Shown here: positions 1-6,813 of the stretch, one piece after another
Numbering within the stretch: the first letter of the stretch is position 1
How the letters are laid out: every line of letters begins with the position of its first letter
From: Verrucomicrobiota bacterium
Lineage (GTDB): Bacteria; Verrucomicrobiota; Verrucomicrobiia; Chthoniobacterales; UBA10450
Assembly (NCBI GenBank): GCA_003219095.1
Contig: QHPM01000053.1
Span: 1 to 9,350, forward strand
Direction: 5' to 3'
Length of the DNA stretch: 9,350 bases
Position numbers and translations under genes: made by a program
Notes under the pieces: generated by a model
Told to the model about the DNA's origin: nothing
What the model saw: only the letters and a program-made list of their open reading frames with translations
Database searches by the model: none

Positions 1-1
1 A

Positions 2-400
2 ATTACCGGGCGCCTGTATCCGGAGTTCGCCGGCAAACTCGCCGCCATGATCACCTTCATCGGGTTCAATCTCACTTTCTTTCCGCAATTCATTCTCGGT
101 TATCTCGGAATGCCACGGCGTTACCACGCCTATCCGCCGGAGTTTCAATTGTTCAACGTCCTCTCCACTGCCGGCGCATCGATTCTTGGGATCGGATATT
201 TGCTTCCCCTGATTTATTTTTTGTGGTCGCTGAAATTCGGTCGTGTCGCCGGGCCAAATCCGTGGCGCGCAACCGGCCTGGAGTGGCAGACAGCGTCGCC
301 ACCGCTGAAACATAATTTTAAAGAGACGCCAATCGTCACCGGAAAACCATACGCCTATTCCGCCCAAGAAGATGCCGATCTTAACCTCGCCACCGTCTGA
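2..400 (+). CDS. ctaD: Cytochrome c oxidase subunit I, C-terminal part (5' end outside window)
   Basis: This is the C-terminal part (about 132 residues) of the catalytic subunit of an aa3-type haem-copper oxidase, which reduces O2 to water at the cytoplasmic membrane and pumps protons. The open frame runs off the left edge; the ATG at 47 is an internal methionine, not the start. The sequence shows two hydrophobic segments, one on either side of a [17 protein letters not shown] loop, a very conserved subunit I signature, and then the typical tail [10 protein letters not shown] followed by a SPP...HNF motif. The haem and copper ligands lie upstream and cannot be seen. The last 29 bases overlap the start of the subunit III gene, which indicates translational coupling in a ctaD-ctaE-subunit IV operon. 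Family assignment is close to certain. Confidence 0.96.
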   Translation: MTGRLYPEFAGKLAAMITFIGFNLTFFPQFILGYLGMPRRYHAYPPEFQLFNVLSTAGASILGIGYLLPLIYFLWSLKFGRVAGPNPWRATGLEWQTASPPLKHNFKETPIVTGKPYAYSAQEDADLNLATV

Positions 401-1034
401 ATCGGCCCTCGTCGCCGAGCAATTCGACGATATCGAGCAACAGCGTGATGCAGCGAAGCTCGGAATGTGGATTTTTCTCGCAAGCGAGGTGCTTTTTTTT
501 GGCGGGCTCTTTCTCAGCTACACGATTTACCGATTCACTTACGGTCACGTTTTCATGGAAACGAGCCGGCGCCTGGATGTCGTCCTCGGCGGAACGAACA
601 CCGCTGTGCTCCTCGTCAGCAGTTTGCTCATGGCATTCGCGGTCCGCGCGGCGCAGCTCGATCAACGCCGCGCTCTCGTCAGGCTACTGCTCGGCACCGC
701 GTTGCTCGGTTGTGTATTCATGTCGATCAAGATGGTCGAGTATCACAAGGACTACGTGGAGCATCTCGTCCCGGGAACGCATTTTGAATGGACGGGCGCT
801 GATCCATCAAATGCGGAATTATTTTTTTGGATTTATTTTGCCATGACCGGCTTGCACGCAATTCACGTCACGGTTGGCATCGGTGTGCTGCTCGTTCTCG
901 CGCTGCTGGCATCGCGCGGAAAATTTTCCGGTGGAAACTACAATGCGATTGAAATCGGCGGATTGTATTGGCATTTCGTCGATGTCGTTTGGGTCTTTTT
1001 ATTTCCATTGTTGTATTTGGTAGGACATCGGTGA
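372..1034 (+). CDS. ctaE: Cytochrome c oxidase subunit III
   Basis: This 220-residue protein has the length of the short five-helix form of subunit III. Subunit III stabilises the catalytic core of cytochrome c oxidase in the membrane. Hydrophobic segments lie at about residues 30-52, 73-92, 105-124, 149-180 and 197-217. Family hallmarks are [12 protein letters not shown] (with the conserved Glu39), MTGLHAIHV near residues 158-166, and the closing [18 protein letters not shown]. The first 30 residues are a polar cytoplasmic leader. The ATG at 372 lies inside the subunit I gene; the next in-frame Met (residue 32) would cut into the first helix, so 372 is preferred. The stop TGA at 1032-1034 shares its final A with the ATG of the next gene, giving tight coupling. 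Confidence 0.96.
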   Translation: MPILTSPPSESALVAEQFDDIEQQRDAAKLGMWIFLASEVLFFGGLFLSYTIYRFTYGHVFMETSRRLDVVLGGTNTAVLLVSSLLMAFAVRAAQLDQRRALVRLLLGTALLGCVFMSIKMVEYHKDYVEHLVPGTHFEWTGADPSNAELFFWIYFAMTGLHAIHVTVGIGVLLVLALLASRGKFSGGNYNAIEIGGLYWHFVDVVWVFLFPLLYLVGHR

Positions 1035-1327
1035 TGGAAAAAGTTGTCGATCCAAGAATTTACGTGCGCACGTGCGCGGCGTTGCTCGTGTTGCTGGGAT
1101 TAACGTGGGCGATCGCTTATGTTGACCTTGGGCCGTTCAACTTAATCGTCGCGCTCGCGATCGCGATCACAAAGGCGCTCATCATTGCGCTTTTCTTCAT
1201 GCATATCAAAGGCAGCAGCCGGCTTTTGCACCTCGCAGCGGTTGCTGGCCTGATGTGGCTGTTGATTCTAGTCTCGCTGACGCTGGGCGATTATTTCACG
1301 CGCGGCTGGGTTCCACTAAATCACTAA
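1034..1327 (+). CDS. Cytochrome c oxidase subunit IV (prokaryotic type)
   Basis: This 97-residue, three-helix protein matches the small prokaryotic subunit IV family, which associates with subunits I-III of haem-copper oxidases. Hydrophobic stretches lie at about residues 13-30, 35-58 and 65-86. The second helix ends in KALIIALFFMHIKGSSRL, the usual family signature, and the third is followed by GDYFTRGW. The start is the ATG at 1034, which overlaps the subunit III stop as TGATG; an upstream in-frame extension to 968 would lie entirely within subunit III and is not needed. It is the last gene of the oxidase operon here, as the next 200 bases hold no plus-strand gene. No clear terminator is visible after the stop. 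Confidence 0.92.
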   Translation: MEKVVDPRIYVRTCAALLVLLGLTWAIAYVDLGPFNLIVALAIAITKALIIALFFMHIKGSSRLLHLAAVAGLMWLLILVSLTLGDYFTRGWVPLNH

Positions 1328-1527
1328 GTAATTCATCCGCTGGTCGCGTCATTTTAACAGCGGCCCCAGTTCGCTGCCGATTCACGGCTTTGTCGTACCT
1401 ACGCGCTCGCTCGTTGCCGATGTTCCAGCGAAGAGAATGTAACGGATGCTTTGGCCAGGTTCCTTTCAAAAATCTAGCAGCCATTCAGGACAAGCAATTT
1501 CCTAGGTTGAGAGGTCGGACGAGCGGA
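1328..1527. other. Intergenic stretch with no supported gene
   Basis: This is about 200 bases between the oxidase operon and the convergent DUF3008-type gene. Open frames cross it on both strands (for example minus 1296-1484), but they overlap the oxidase stop region and show no recognisable domain or good ribosome binding site. I see no strong hairpin followed by a T-run that would mark a terminator. Confidence 0.4.
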
Positions 1528-1725
1528 TTAGCGCTTTTTCTTGCCGCGTTTCTTTGTGGGCAATTTTTTGCGCTTGGTCTTGGCGAATTCGCGCAACTGC
1601 TTTTCGCTCATCGACCGCGCCATTTGTTTGGAGGGGCCTTTCAGTGACGATTTCGATCGTTTCCCGCGTTTAGCTGCCAAAGCAGCACCAGCGGCCATTT
1701 GCTGTTTCTTTGATCTCGAAGGCAT
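1528..1725 (-). CDS. Small very basic protein, DUF3008 family
   Basis: This 65-residue protein is extremely rich in Lys and Arg. It begins MPSRSKKQQMAAGAALAAKR, continues with a SSLKGPSKQMARSMSEKQLREFA segment at about residues 26-48, and ends in a KRKKLPTKKRGKKKR-like basic tail. This matches what I recall of the DUF3008 family, short proteins of unknown role found in many soil bacteria. The basic composition suggests nucleic-acid or other polyanion binding, but that is inference. The ATG at 1725 (minus strand) is chosen because the family normally starts with MP-[AS]-[KR]-SK; a TTG at 1764 would add 13 residues not typical of it. It is divergent from the small plus-strand gene at 1806. Confidence 0.8.
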   Translation of the reverse strand: MPSRSKKQQMAAGAALAAKRGKRSKSSLKGPSKQMARSMSEKQLREFAKTKRKKLPTKKRGKKKR

Positions 1726-1805
1726 ACTCTGTGTGTTCGCAGATGCCTGCGTTTTCGGCTGCAACGGGCAACCGCGTCGTTGTGGGGCAGCGAAAGGATG
1801 ATGTT

Positions 1806-1931
1806 ATGCCAGACGAAGAAACAACCAACCGCGCTCGCAAGGACGAGCAAGAAGGCAAGTCTTCCTCGACGCAAGATGGTGAGTTTGTGCGCGAGGAAGC
1901 ATCGCCAATAGCTGTCACGAGTAGTAAGTGA
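1806..1931 (+). pseudogene. Truncated DUF6496-like small protein
   Basis: This is a 41-codon frame starting at an ATG preceded by AAAGGATG, a reasonable ribosome binding site. Residues 1-28 read MPDEETTNRARKDEQEGKSS followed by STQDGEFV, and then REE. This matches the N-terminal half of the DUF6496 family, as I remember it: an acidic start, RAxKDxxEGKSxSTQxGEFVREE. Full members run on for roughly 30 more residues with a basic HxREGKHGARS...AIAIGLSKARRAG segment. Here the frame instead ends in ASPIAVTSSK and a stop, and I cannot find the missing half in any frame before the next gene. I therefore call it a 3'-truncated remnant, though a short functional peptide is possible. It diverges from the DUF3008-type gene, another small DUF of the same kind. 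Confidence 0.55.
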
Positions 1932-1978
1932 CGGAGTGACGCGATAACTAGCCGCTCGTTACGAAAGCAGGAATGAAA

Positions 1979-2815
1979 ATGGCTCCTTCGGCAGGCGAGC
2001 GGGGTTTCCCATTCTTGCGGACCAATCCGCGCCCGGAGAAACCGCGGCAGCGCGGTATCACGGAAATTCGCGGCCCCTATTATTCCGTCGTTGGCAAACG
2101 TTACCTGCAAGACCTTTTGGAAACGATGGGGGCCTATGTCGATTCGCTCAAATTTGGCGGCGGCTCTTTTTGTTTGATGCCAAGAAAAATCATCCGCGAG
2201 ATGAATGACCTCTGTCACGAAAATGGAGTGACTGTTTCTACCGGCGGTTTCATCGAATTCGTGCTCGCCCAAGGGAGCGAAGCGGTGCGGAACTACATCG
2301 GCGAATGCAAGGAGCTTGGCTTCGACACCATCGAACTCTCGACCGGTTTCATTACCATACCAGCGGACGATTCCCTGCGCCTGGTTGAGCTGGTGCAGAA
2401 GAGCGGCTTGAAAGCCAAACCGGAGATTGGCATTCAATTCGGGGCGGGTGGAGCGACGCCGGCCGCCGAGCTGCAAGCTGAAGGGACACGCGATCCGAGT
2501 TGGCTACTCTCCCTCGCGCGCCGCTTTCTCGAAGCCGGCGTAGAGCTTATTATGATCGAGTCGGAGGGAATCACCGAAAACGCGGACCCATGGCGCACAG
2601 ACGTGCCGGCACTTTTGATTAACGAGCTCGGTACAGACAAGCTGATGTTCGAAGCAGCAGATCCGGAAGTATTCGCATGGTATATTAAGAACTACGGATG
2701 CGATATCAACCTGTTCATTGATCATAGTCAGATCGTGCAGCTCGAATGTCTGCGCTCTGGCATCTGGGGAACCAAAAGTCTGTGGGGGCGTGTCCTTAGT
2801 TACAAAGAAAAATGA
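1979..2815 (+). CDS. Phosphosulfolactate synthase family protein (ComA / Hsa32-like)
   Basis: This protein of about 278 residues belongs to the TIM-barrel family that includes archaeal ComA (sulfite + phosphoenolpyruvate to phosphosulfolactate, first step of coenzyme M synthesis) and plant heat-stress protein Hsa32. Visible family segments, in order, are RGITEIRGPYYS, VDSLKFGGGSFCLMPR, NGVTVSTGGFIEFVL, GFDTIELSTGFITIP, a KPEIGIQFG strand, LIMIESEGITEN and the closing NLFIDHSQIVQLECLRSGIWG. Length is typical. Two ATGs are close: AGCAGGA (1966-1972) abuts the ATG at 1973 with no spacing but sits 6 bases before the ATG at 1979, so 1979 is chosen; 1973 would add two residues. No other coenzyme M genes are nearby, so a sulfonate-synthesis role is not supported by context. 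A stress-related Hsa32-type or other C3-sulfonate role is equally possible. Confidence 0.85.
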   Translation: MAPSAGERGFPFLRTNPRPEKPRQRGITEIRGPYYSVVGKRYLQDLLETMGAYVDSLKFGGGSFCLMPRKIIREMNDLCHENGVTVSTGGFIEFVLAQGSEAVRNYIGECKELGFDTIELSTGFITIPADDSLRLVELVQKSGLKAKPEIGIQFGAGGATPAAELQAEGTRDPSWLLSLARRFLEAGVELIMIESEGITENADPWRTDVPALLINELGTDKLMFEAADPEVFAWYIKNYGCDINLFIDHSQIVQLECLRSGIWGTKSLWGRVLSYKEK

Positions 2816-2946
2816 AAAGTAACGCATTGGTATGATCAGGAAATGGACGTCTAGTGTGCTCTCGCAAGAAAGACCGGAAGATTGCGAAACGAAAAAGGCT
2901 CGCACATTCAAGACGACTCCGCGGGCCGGCGAATCGGTGCGTCGCT

Positions 2947-3207
2947 TTAAGCCGGCAGCACGGTCGAAAGGGTTACTTCGCTGTCGATGGTTTGTTTGAA
3001 AACGTTCTGGACAGCCGCGCCGATTTTCGAGCCGTCGCGATCGATGATCCAGCACTGCTGTCCAGTCTCGAACGGGCCGCGCGCCATCACTTTGAGCAGC
3101 ACACCTTCAGATCTCGCCGGATCATCGCCCACCTCCGTGCAGATGGCTTCCGTCTCGCCGAAATCGGTCAGCAGTTTCAATTTTTCGTCTATCTTTGGCT
3201 TTTGCAT
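2947..3207 (-). CDS. Hypothetical small protein divergent from treT
   Basis: I do not recognise this family. It is an 86-residue soluble-looking protein beginning MQKPKIDEKLKLLTDFGETE and ending in KQTIDSEVTLSTVLPA. It alternates acidic and hydrophobic residues, has no membrane segment, and has a middle part (FETGQQCWIIDRDGSKIG) that looks like a beta-rich fold. The frame is open back to 3297, but that longer form would overlap the start of the divergent glycosyltransferase gene, so the ATG at 3207 is preferred. Its upstream GCGAG is a poor ribosome binding site. Its amino-acid composition looks more like real protein than the plus-strand frames covering the same bases, which are Arg/His/Ser-rich. 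Coding status is likely but not certain. Confidence 0.6.
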   Translation of the reverse strand: MQKPKIDEKLKLLTDFGETEAICTEVGDDPARSEGVLLKVMARGPFETGQQCWIIDRDGSKIGAAVQNVFKQTIDSEVTLSTVLPA

Positions 3208-3280
3208 CTCGCAGGGAATCGTTAAGAAATGATCGTCGCGGACGCGGCCTTCGCGCGTAGAAAACGATCCATTACCTTGA

Positions 3281-4483
3281 ATGGCACAGTATCGCATTCA
3301 GCAAATCGAAGACTACGTCGAGCTCATTGGCGCGGCCAAGGTCGAGCGCATCCGTAACAAGGCCAAAGAGTTCGAAGGCCTGCGAGTCGCGAATTTCAAT
3401 TCGACCTATTACGGCGGTGGCGTGGCTGAGATGCTTTCGTCCATGACGTTGCTCATGAATAGCCTCGGCTTGCAAACCGAATGGCGCGTCATTCAAGGCA
3501 CGCCCGATTTTTTCTCGATCACGAAAAAGATGCATAACGCGCTGCAGGGCGGCGAGATCGATCTTACCAGCATCAAAAAAGAAATCTTCGAACAGGTGAT
3601 TTATGAAAACAGCGTGCGCAATTTCATCAGGCACGATTTCGTGATCGTGCATGATCCGCAGCCGCTGCCGCTGATCGAACATTATGAAAAGCGCTGCCCG
3701 TGGCTTTGGCGCTGTCACATCGATCTTTCGCGGCCTCAGCCTGAGACCTGGAAATATCTGCGGTATTGGATCGATCTCTACGATGCCGCGATTCTGAGCT
3801 GCCCGGATTTTGTGCAGGAAATGGAGCCGCCGCCGCATTTTTTCATGCCCGCGATCAATCCCTTCAACATCAAGAACCGCGAATTGAGTGATAAGGAAAT
3901 CGACGAACGACTAGCCCACTATAATATACCGACCGATCTGCCACTGGTGGTGCAAATTTCTCGTTTCGACCCGTGGAAAGATCCCGTCGGCGTCCTTGAA
4001 GCATTCAAGCGTGCTCGCAAGGAATTGGACGCGACACTGGTGCTGCTCGGCAACTTTGCTACCGACGATCCCGAAGGCGAACAGATCTACGAATCGCTCT
4101 GCGCTTGTCGCGATGAGCGCATTCTCATTTTGACCAGTGGTGACGACAGCGCGCTCGTCAACGCCCTGCAAACGCGCGCTGCGGTCGTGCTGCAAAAATC
4201 TCTGCGCGAGGGATTCGGCCTCACCGTCTCCGAAGCGATGTGGAAAGGTACTCCGGTGATCGGCAGTAATGTCGGCGGCATTCGTTACCAGATTGAAGAT
4301 GGCGTCAACGGCTTTCTGGTTTCTTCGGTTGAACAGGCTGCCGCGCGCATTGTGCAATTGCTCAAAGACAAAAAGCTGCGTGACGAGATGGGAGAAAGAG
4401 CCCGCGAAACCGTCCGCGAGAAATTTCTGCTGCCGCGCTATGTCGATCAGTATCTCGATCTCTTCGCCGAATTCAGAAAATGA
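3281..4483 (+). CDS. treT: GT4 glycosyltransferase, trehalose synthase (TreT-like)
   Basis: This 400-residue retaining GT-B glycosyltransferase most resembles TreT, which makes trehalose from an NDP-glucose and glucose in one step in the cytoplasm. The N-terminal domain carries the FNSTYYGGGVAEML loop (residues 39-52) and VIVHDPQPLPLI, followed by RCHIDLSRPQP, all typical of TreT-type trehalose synthases. The C-terminal nucleotide-sugar domain has QISRFDPWKDP (Arg228 and Lys233, the expected phosphate-binding pair) and the GT4 E-x7-E motif EGFGLTVSE (Glu310 and Glu318), then GTPVIGSNVGGI. The length fits the family, and the ATG at 3281 is the first start, with no obvious Shine-Dalgarno site. 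There is no treY/treZ, otsA/otsB or treS neighbour, so this could be a stand-alone trehalose route. Related GT4 enzymes with other acceptors cannot be excluded. Confidence 0.85.
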   Translation: MAQYRIQQIEDYVELIGAAKVERIRNKAKEFEGLRVANFNSTYYGGGVAEMLSSMTLLMNSLGLQTEWRVIQGTPDFFSITKKMHNALQGGEIDLTSIKKEIFEQVIYENSVRNFIRHDFVIVHDPQPLPLIEHYEKRCPWLWRCHIDLSRPQPETWKYLRYWIDLYDAAILSCPDFVQEMEPPPHFFMPAINPFNIKNRELSDKEIDERLAHYNIPTDLPLVVQISRFDPWKDPVGVLEAFKRARKELDATLVLLGNFATDDPEGEQIYESLCACRDERILILTSGDDSALVNALQTRAAVVLQKSLREGFGLTVSEAMWKGTPVIGSNVGGIRYQIEDGVNGFLVSSVEQAAARIVQLLKDKKLRDEMGERARETVREKFLLPRYVDQYLDLFAEFRK

Positions 4484-4543
4484 TACCTTAAACGACATTG
4501 AAGTTGGAAGCGCAATTGAAGCGCACCCGAAGGCGAAAGCACG

Positions 4544-4669
4544 GTCATCCCGAGCGAAGTCGAGGGATCCCGCCGCGTTTCCTTAACGGTATCGCCACGG
4601 AATCCTTCGACTCCGCGAAGTTTACTCTGAGTGAGCGACGCGAGTCGAATGGGCTGCGCTTAGAATGAC
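4544..4669. repeat. Imperfect inverted repeat of the GTCATCCCGAGCGAAGTCGAGG type
   Basis: The left arm begins GTCATCCCGAGCGAAGTCGA and continues GGGATCC (4544-4570). The right side, read on the minus strand, begins GTCATTC (4663-4669) and contains CGGAGTCGAAGGATTCC near its inner end, so the two sides pair imperfectly. The right side is longer and carries an extra GAGTGAGCGACGCGAGTCGAA-like piece, so it looks like two partly overlapping copies of the same element. Repeats of this kind occur between genes in many bacterial genomes. It lies between treT and the broken membrane-protein gene. Confidence 0.7.
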
Positions 4670-4693
4670 AAAGCTATTTGTGAGAAGCTTGTC

Positions 4694-5297
4694 GTGTCGG
4701 CTCTTCAGATCGCGATCACGTTGGGTATTCTCCTCTTTCTCTTCCACGACGCGGCCAAGCGCGCTCAGATGGCTGAGGCATTACGTCGGGCCGACTGGCA
4801 CTGGCTTCTTGCTGGCGTATTCGCCTATGGTGCTGTCGAAATCCTGGGCGCCGTCCAATGGCAGCTTCTTCTCCGCATTCAGGGCTTCCGGCTCCCTTGG
4901 CTGTCTGCTCGCCGTCGGCCTCCTGAGTTTGATTGGTGCAGTGCCGGCTGCAAAATCCCGCAGGATTCACAACCTCTTTTCAGCATTGCATCTGGCCAAT
5001 ACAATTGCCGAAATTCGCGATACCCTTCGTTGCTATCTCGTTAGCTGGAGAAGGACGGCAATTGCTTTTAGCCTTACTGTCGCGGCGCAACTTTTCTATT
5101 TCGGCACGTTTTACTGCACCGGACGCGCACTGGAAGGCAATATCATGGCGCGAGCGCCGTCCCTAAGCGAGATCTTTTCGATCATGCCGATTGTAAACAC
5201 GCTGACCGCGCTGCCCATCAGCTTTGCGGGAATTGGAGTGCGTGAATCGCTCTTTCAAGTGCACGTTTCTTTGGTATCGCCTGCCACGCGTTTCTAG
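4694..5297 (+). pseudogene. Broken flippase-like integral membrane protein (UPF0104/LPG synthase TM family)
   Basis: Two neighbouring frames together spell pieces of one protein. From a GTG at 4694 the first frame gives SALQIAITLGILLFLFHDAA, then ADWHWLLAGVFAYGAVEILGAVQWQLLLRIQGFRLPWL, typical of the first helices of the lysylphosphatidylglycerol-synthase/flippase-like membrane family. Around 4890-4905 homology leaves this frame and resumes in the +1-shifted frame with LLAVGLLSLIGAVPAAKSRR, later LFYFGTFYCTGRALEGN and IFSIMPIVNTLTALPISFAGIGVRESLFQV, which is the C-terminal half of the family. The residues normally between (roughly 80-110, including the LPGGTGGD-type loop) are missing, so this is an internal deletion as well as a frameshift. 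After LFQVHVS the frame ends in an unrelated LVSPATRF, so the last helices are also lost. It is very probably non-functional. Confidence 0.8.
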
Positions 5298-5449
5298 AAA
5301 GTAACAGCGTCGCGAGCACGCCGTCCGGAGCGCAACAGCTTATCCGCTGTGGCGGAAGAAGAGTCGTGCGGCAACATGCCGGATAGAGCGGGGCAGAATG
5401 CCCGCGCTCCCCATTCGCCGGCGAGGGCGTCGTCGCGCGCGGACGAAAC
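5298..5449. other. Gap between broken gene and sixA, nothing recognised
   Basis: About 150 GC-rich bases lie between the pseudogene end and the convergent SixA-like gene. A frame continues from the pseudogene in another phase (CHAFLESNSVAS...), but it bears no resemblance to the missing C-terminus of the flippase family. No clear terminator or repeat is seen. Confidence 0.35.
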
Positions 5450-5917
5450 TCACAACAGTTTCGGCACCATCATCCACTCAAGCTTCCATCTGCCCGCGTC
5501 ATCCCCATTCAGGCAAACGACGCAGCCGAATTGAAAAGCAACGACCTCCTTATCTGCGTTGCCAGTCAGTAACAACGCCGCCAGCCTGCCTAAGAACGGG
5601 AGGTGACCCACGATCATCACATTGCTATTCTGTTGTTCCAGTTCTCGCTTGATCGGTTCAACCGCATCTTTCGCGGCGAGTCCATCGTGCTGCATCACAG
5701 CTCCCTCAGCAGCGCGCGTGGCCGGCCGGAGAAGTTCCTCTGTCTGTTGCGCTCTCGGCTTCCCGCTATGCCAAATCGCATCCACCTTCAAGCCACCACT
5801 CGTTCGGAGAAAATCGGCCACGTTCTGAACAGCACGCGCCCCACTTTCGGTTAGCCTGCGCTGCGGATCTATTTCCTCCGGCTTGGCTTCACCATGTTGC
5901 ACCAAATAGATTTGCAT
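5450..5917 (-). CDS. sixA: SixA-like phosphohistidine phosphatase, histidine phosphatase superfamily
   Basis: This 155-residue cytoplasmic protein has the size and order of motifs of SixA, which removes phosphate from phosphohistidine on histidine-containing phosphotransfer proteins. It starts MQIYLVQHGEAKPEE: the nucleophile His8 is present, but the Arg of the classical RHG motif is Gln7. The remaining catalytic set is visible: SGKPRAQQT (Arg55, where E. coli SixA has SPFLRAEQT) and MIVGHLPFLGRL (His105). GGAGGAG lies 5-10 bases before the ATG at 5917, a strong ribosome binding site that supports this start. It follows the MBL-fold gene on the same strand after only 21 bases, so the two are probably one operon. 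Family is firm; the exact substrate is not known from sequence. Confidence 0.88.
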   Translation of the reverse strand: MQIYLVQHGEAKPEEIDPQRRLTESGARAVQNVADFLRTSGGLKVDAIWHSGKPRAQQTEELLRPATRAAEGAVMQHDGLAAKDAVEPIKRELEQQNSNVMIVGHLPFLGRLAALLLTGNADKEVVAFQFGCVVCLNGDDAGRWKLEWMMVPKLL

Positions 5918-5938
5918 TCGTCGCGCTCCTCCTCCCCG
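5918..5938 (-). promoter_or_regulatory. Strong ribosome binding site for sixA
   Basis: On the minus strand the short gap between the MBL-fold stop and the sixA ATG reads CGGGGAGGAGGAGCGCGACGA. The GGAGGAG core sits at good distance from the ATG. Most other genes in the window have weak or no visible Shine-Dalgarno sequence, so this one stands out. Confidence 0.7.
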
Positions 5939-6661
5939 TTAACGCAAAACAAGCTCCATCCGGTCGTGAGCGATTTGCGCTTCCATCCCGCGCTCACTCG
6001 CCATCGTGCGAAGTTCCGACGCCAGTTTGCGCTCGTCACCACTGACGATTTCCGAGCCGCAATGAGTGATGACCGCGCGCGGCACCCCGTCTTTCGCGCA
6101 CCAACCGAGTTGGGTGCGCACAGTGGCGTGTCCGATCAGCCTGTCGCCTCGCTTGCGAACAAAGGAACGTGTAAGAGTGGCGCCATCGCCGACGTAAAGC
6201 TGCACGCCTGTCAAGGCTGCCACGCGATCGTGGATGAAGAGAAGATCCGGTCCATAAAAAAGGCGGGCGTGACCTGCGACGATGCGGTATCCGACAGCCG
6301 GAGCCAAAATCGAGTGTTCAACGGGGAACGCCTCAAAGGTGATACCGCATATTCTGATCGGGGCGCGATTTTTGACCACATGGCAATCGCCGATCTTGTA
6401 ACTCGGTAGCGCGCGCCATGTCTCCTGCGGCGCGTAGACAGGACAAGATGCGCCGTTTCGCAATCCCCAGGCGTGATCCGGGTGCGCATGCGTGAGCACG
6501 ATTGCGTCGGAATGCAGCCGCTCAAATTTCCCCAGCCAATCAAGTCCGCAATCAATCATTACCTTCTTCGCGCGATAGGACACTAACAGCGAGCTGTGCA
6601 TATGATGCCGCCGCGTTCGCGCTTCGATCTCTCCACGGGTGCCGAGGAAGGTGAGTTTCAT
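5939..6661 (-). CDS. MBL-fold metallo-hydrolase
   Basis: This 240-residue metallo-beta-lactamase-fold enzyme begins MKLTFLGTRGEIEARTRRHH, continues with MHSSLLVSYRAKKVMIDCG and carries the zinc motif THAHPDHAWG (His58, His60, Asp62, His63). Further likely ligands are His116 (FPVEHS), Asp139 (FYGPD) and His200 (ITHCGSE). The conserved YVGDGATLTRSFVRK and HATVRTQLGW stretches mark a distinct subgroup of predicted hydrolases, distantly like RNase Z or PhnP, whose substrate is not established. The frame stays open to 6763, but the family pattern starts at MKLTFLGTRG, so the ATG at 6661 is preferred; the added 34 residues would be atypical. It is first in a likely two-gene operon with sixA. No signal peptide is seen, so it is probably cytoplasmic. 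Confidence 0.87.
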   Translation of the reverse strand: MKLTFLGTRGEIEARTRRHHMHSSLLVSYRAKKVMIDCGLDWLGKFERLHSDAIVLTHAHPDHAWGLRNGASCPVYAPQETWRALPSYKIGDCHVVKNRAPIRICGITFEAFPVEHSILAPAVGYRIVAGHARLFYGPDLLFIHDRVAALTGVQLYVGDGATLTRSFVRKRGDRLIGHATVRTQLGWCAKDGVPRAVITHCGSEIVSGDERKLASELRTMASERGMEAQIAHDRMELVLR

Positions 6662-6813
6662 CAGGAAACAATCGGCATTATCACGAATCAGCGCAGGAAT
6701 CACCCCCGCGAGCAACTCGGCGTCTGCGGCGAAGCCGGTCGTCAACGCGCCAGATTCTATCATTGAACTTTTGTGGAAAATTGCTGCGACTATTTTTTGT
6801 GCGCCGCCCCTTG

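Noticed and set aside
1296..1484. Minus-strand 62-codon frame after the oxidase operon
   Set aside because: It overlaps the end of subunit IV, lacks a ribosome binding site and a recognised domain; it could be repeat-derived but I cannot support it.
1738..1751. Short inverted repeat CGCAG-ATGC-CTGCG between the divergent DUF genes, a possible operator
   Set aside because: Only 5 base pairs per arm; expected by chance in GC-rich DNA and not supported by other evidence.
1670..2476. Long minus-strand open frame (268 codons) opposite the DUF6496-like piece and the start of the phosphosulfolactate synthase gene
   Set aside because: It overlaps well-supported genes on both strands, has no recognisable domain and is rich in Arg/His/Ser as expected from an antisense shadow.
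2854..3225. Plus-strand frame with a basic start (CSRKKDRKIAKRKR) between the synthase and treT genes
   Set aside because: Its composition is typical of a shadow frame, and the opposite strand has a more protein-like sequence; the short basic stretch alone is not enough.
3272..4498. Two long minus-strand open frames opposite the treT gene (3272-3838 and 3911-4498)
   Set aside because: The plus strand encodes a full GT4 enzyme with all motifs across this span; the antisense frames show no family pattern.
5894..6409. Plus-strand frame of 171 codons opposite the MBL-fold gene
   Set aside because: The minus strand carries the zinc-binding motif and family sequence; the plus frame has no known features.
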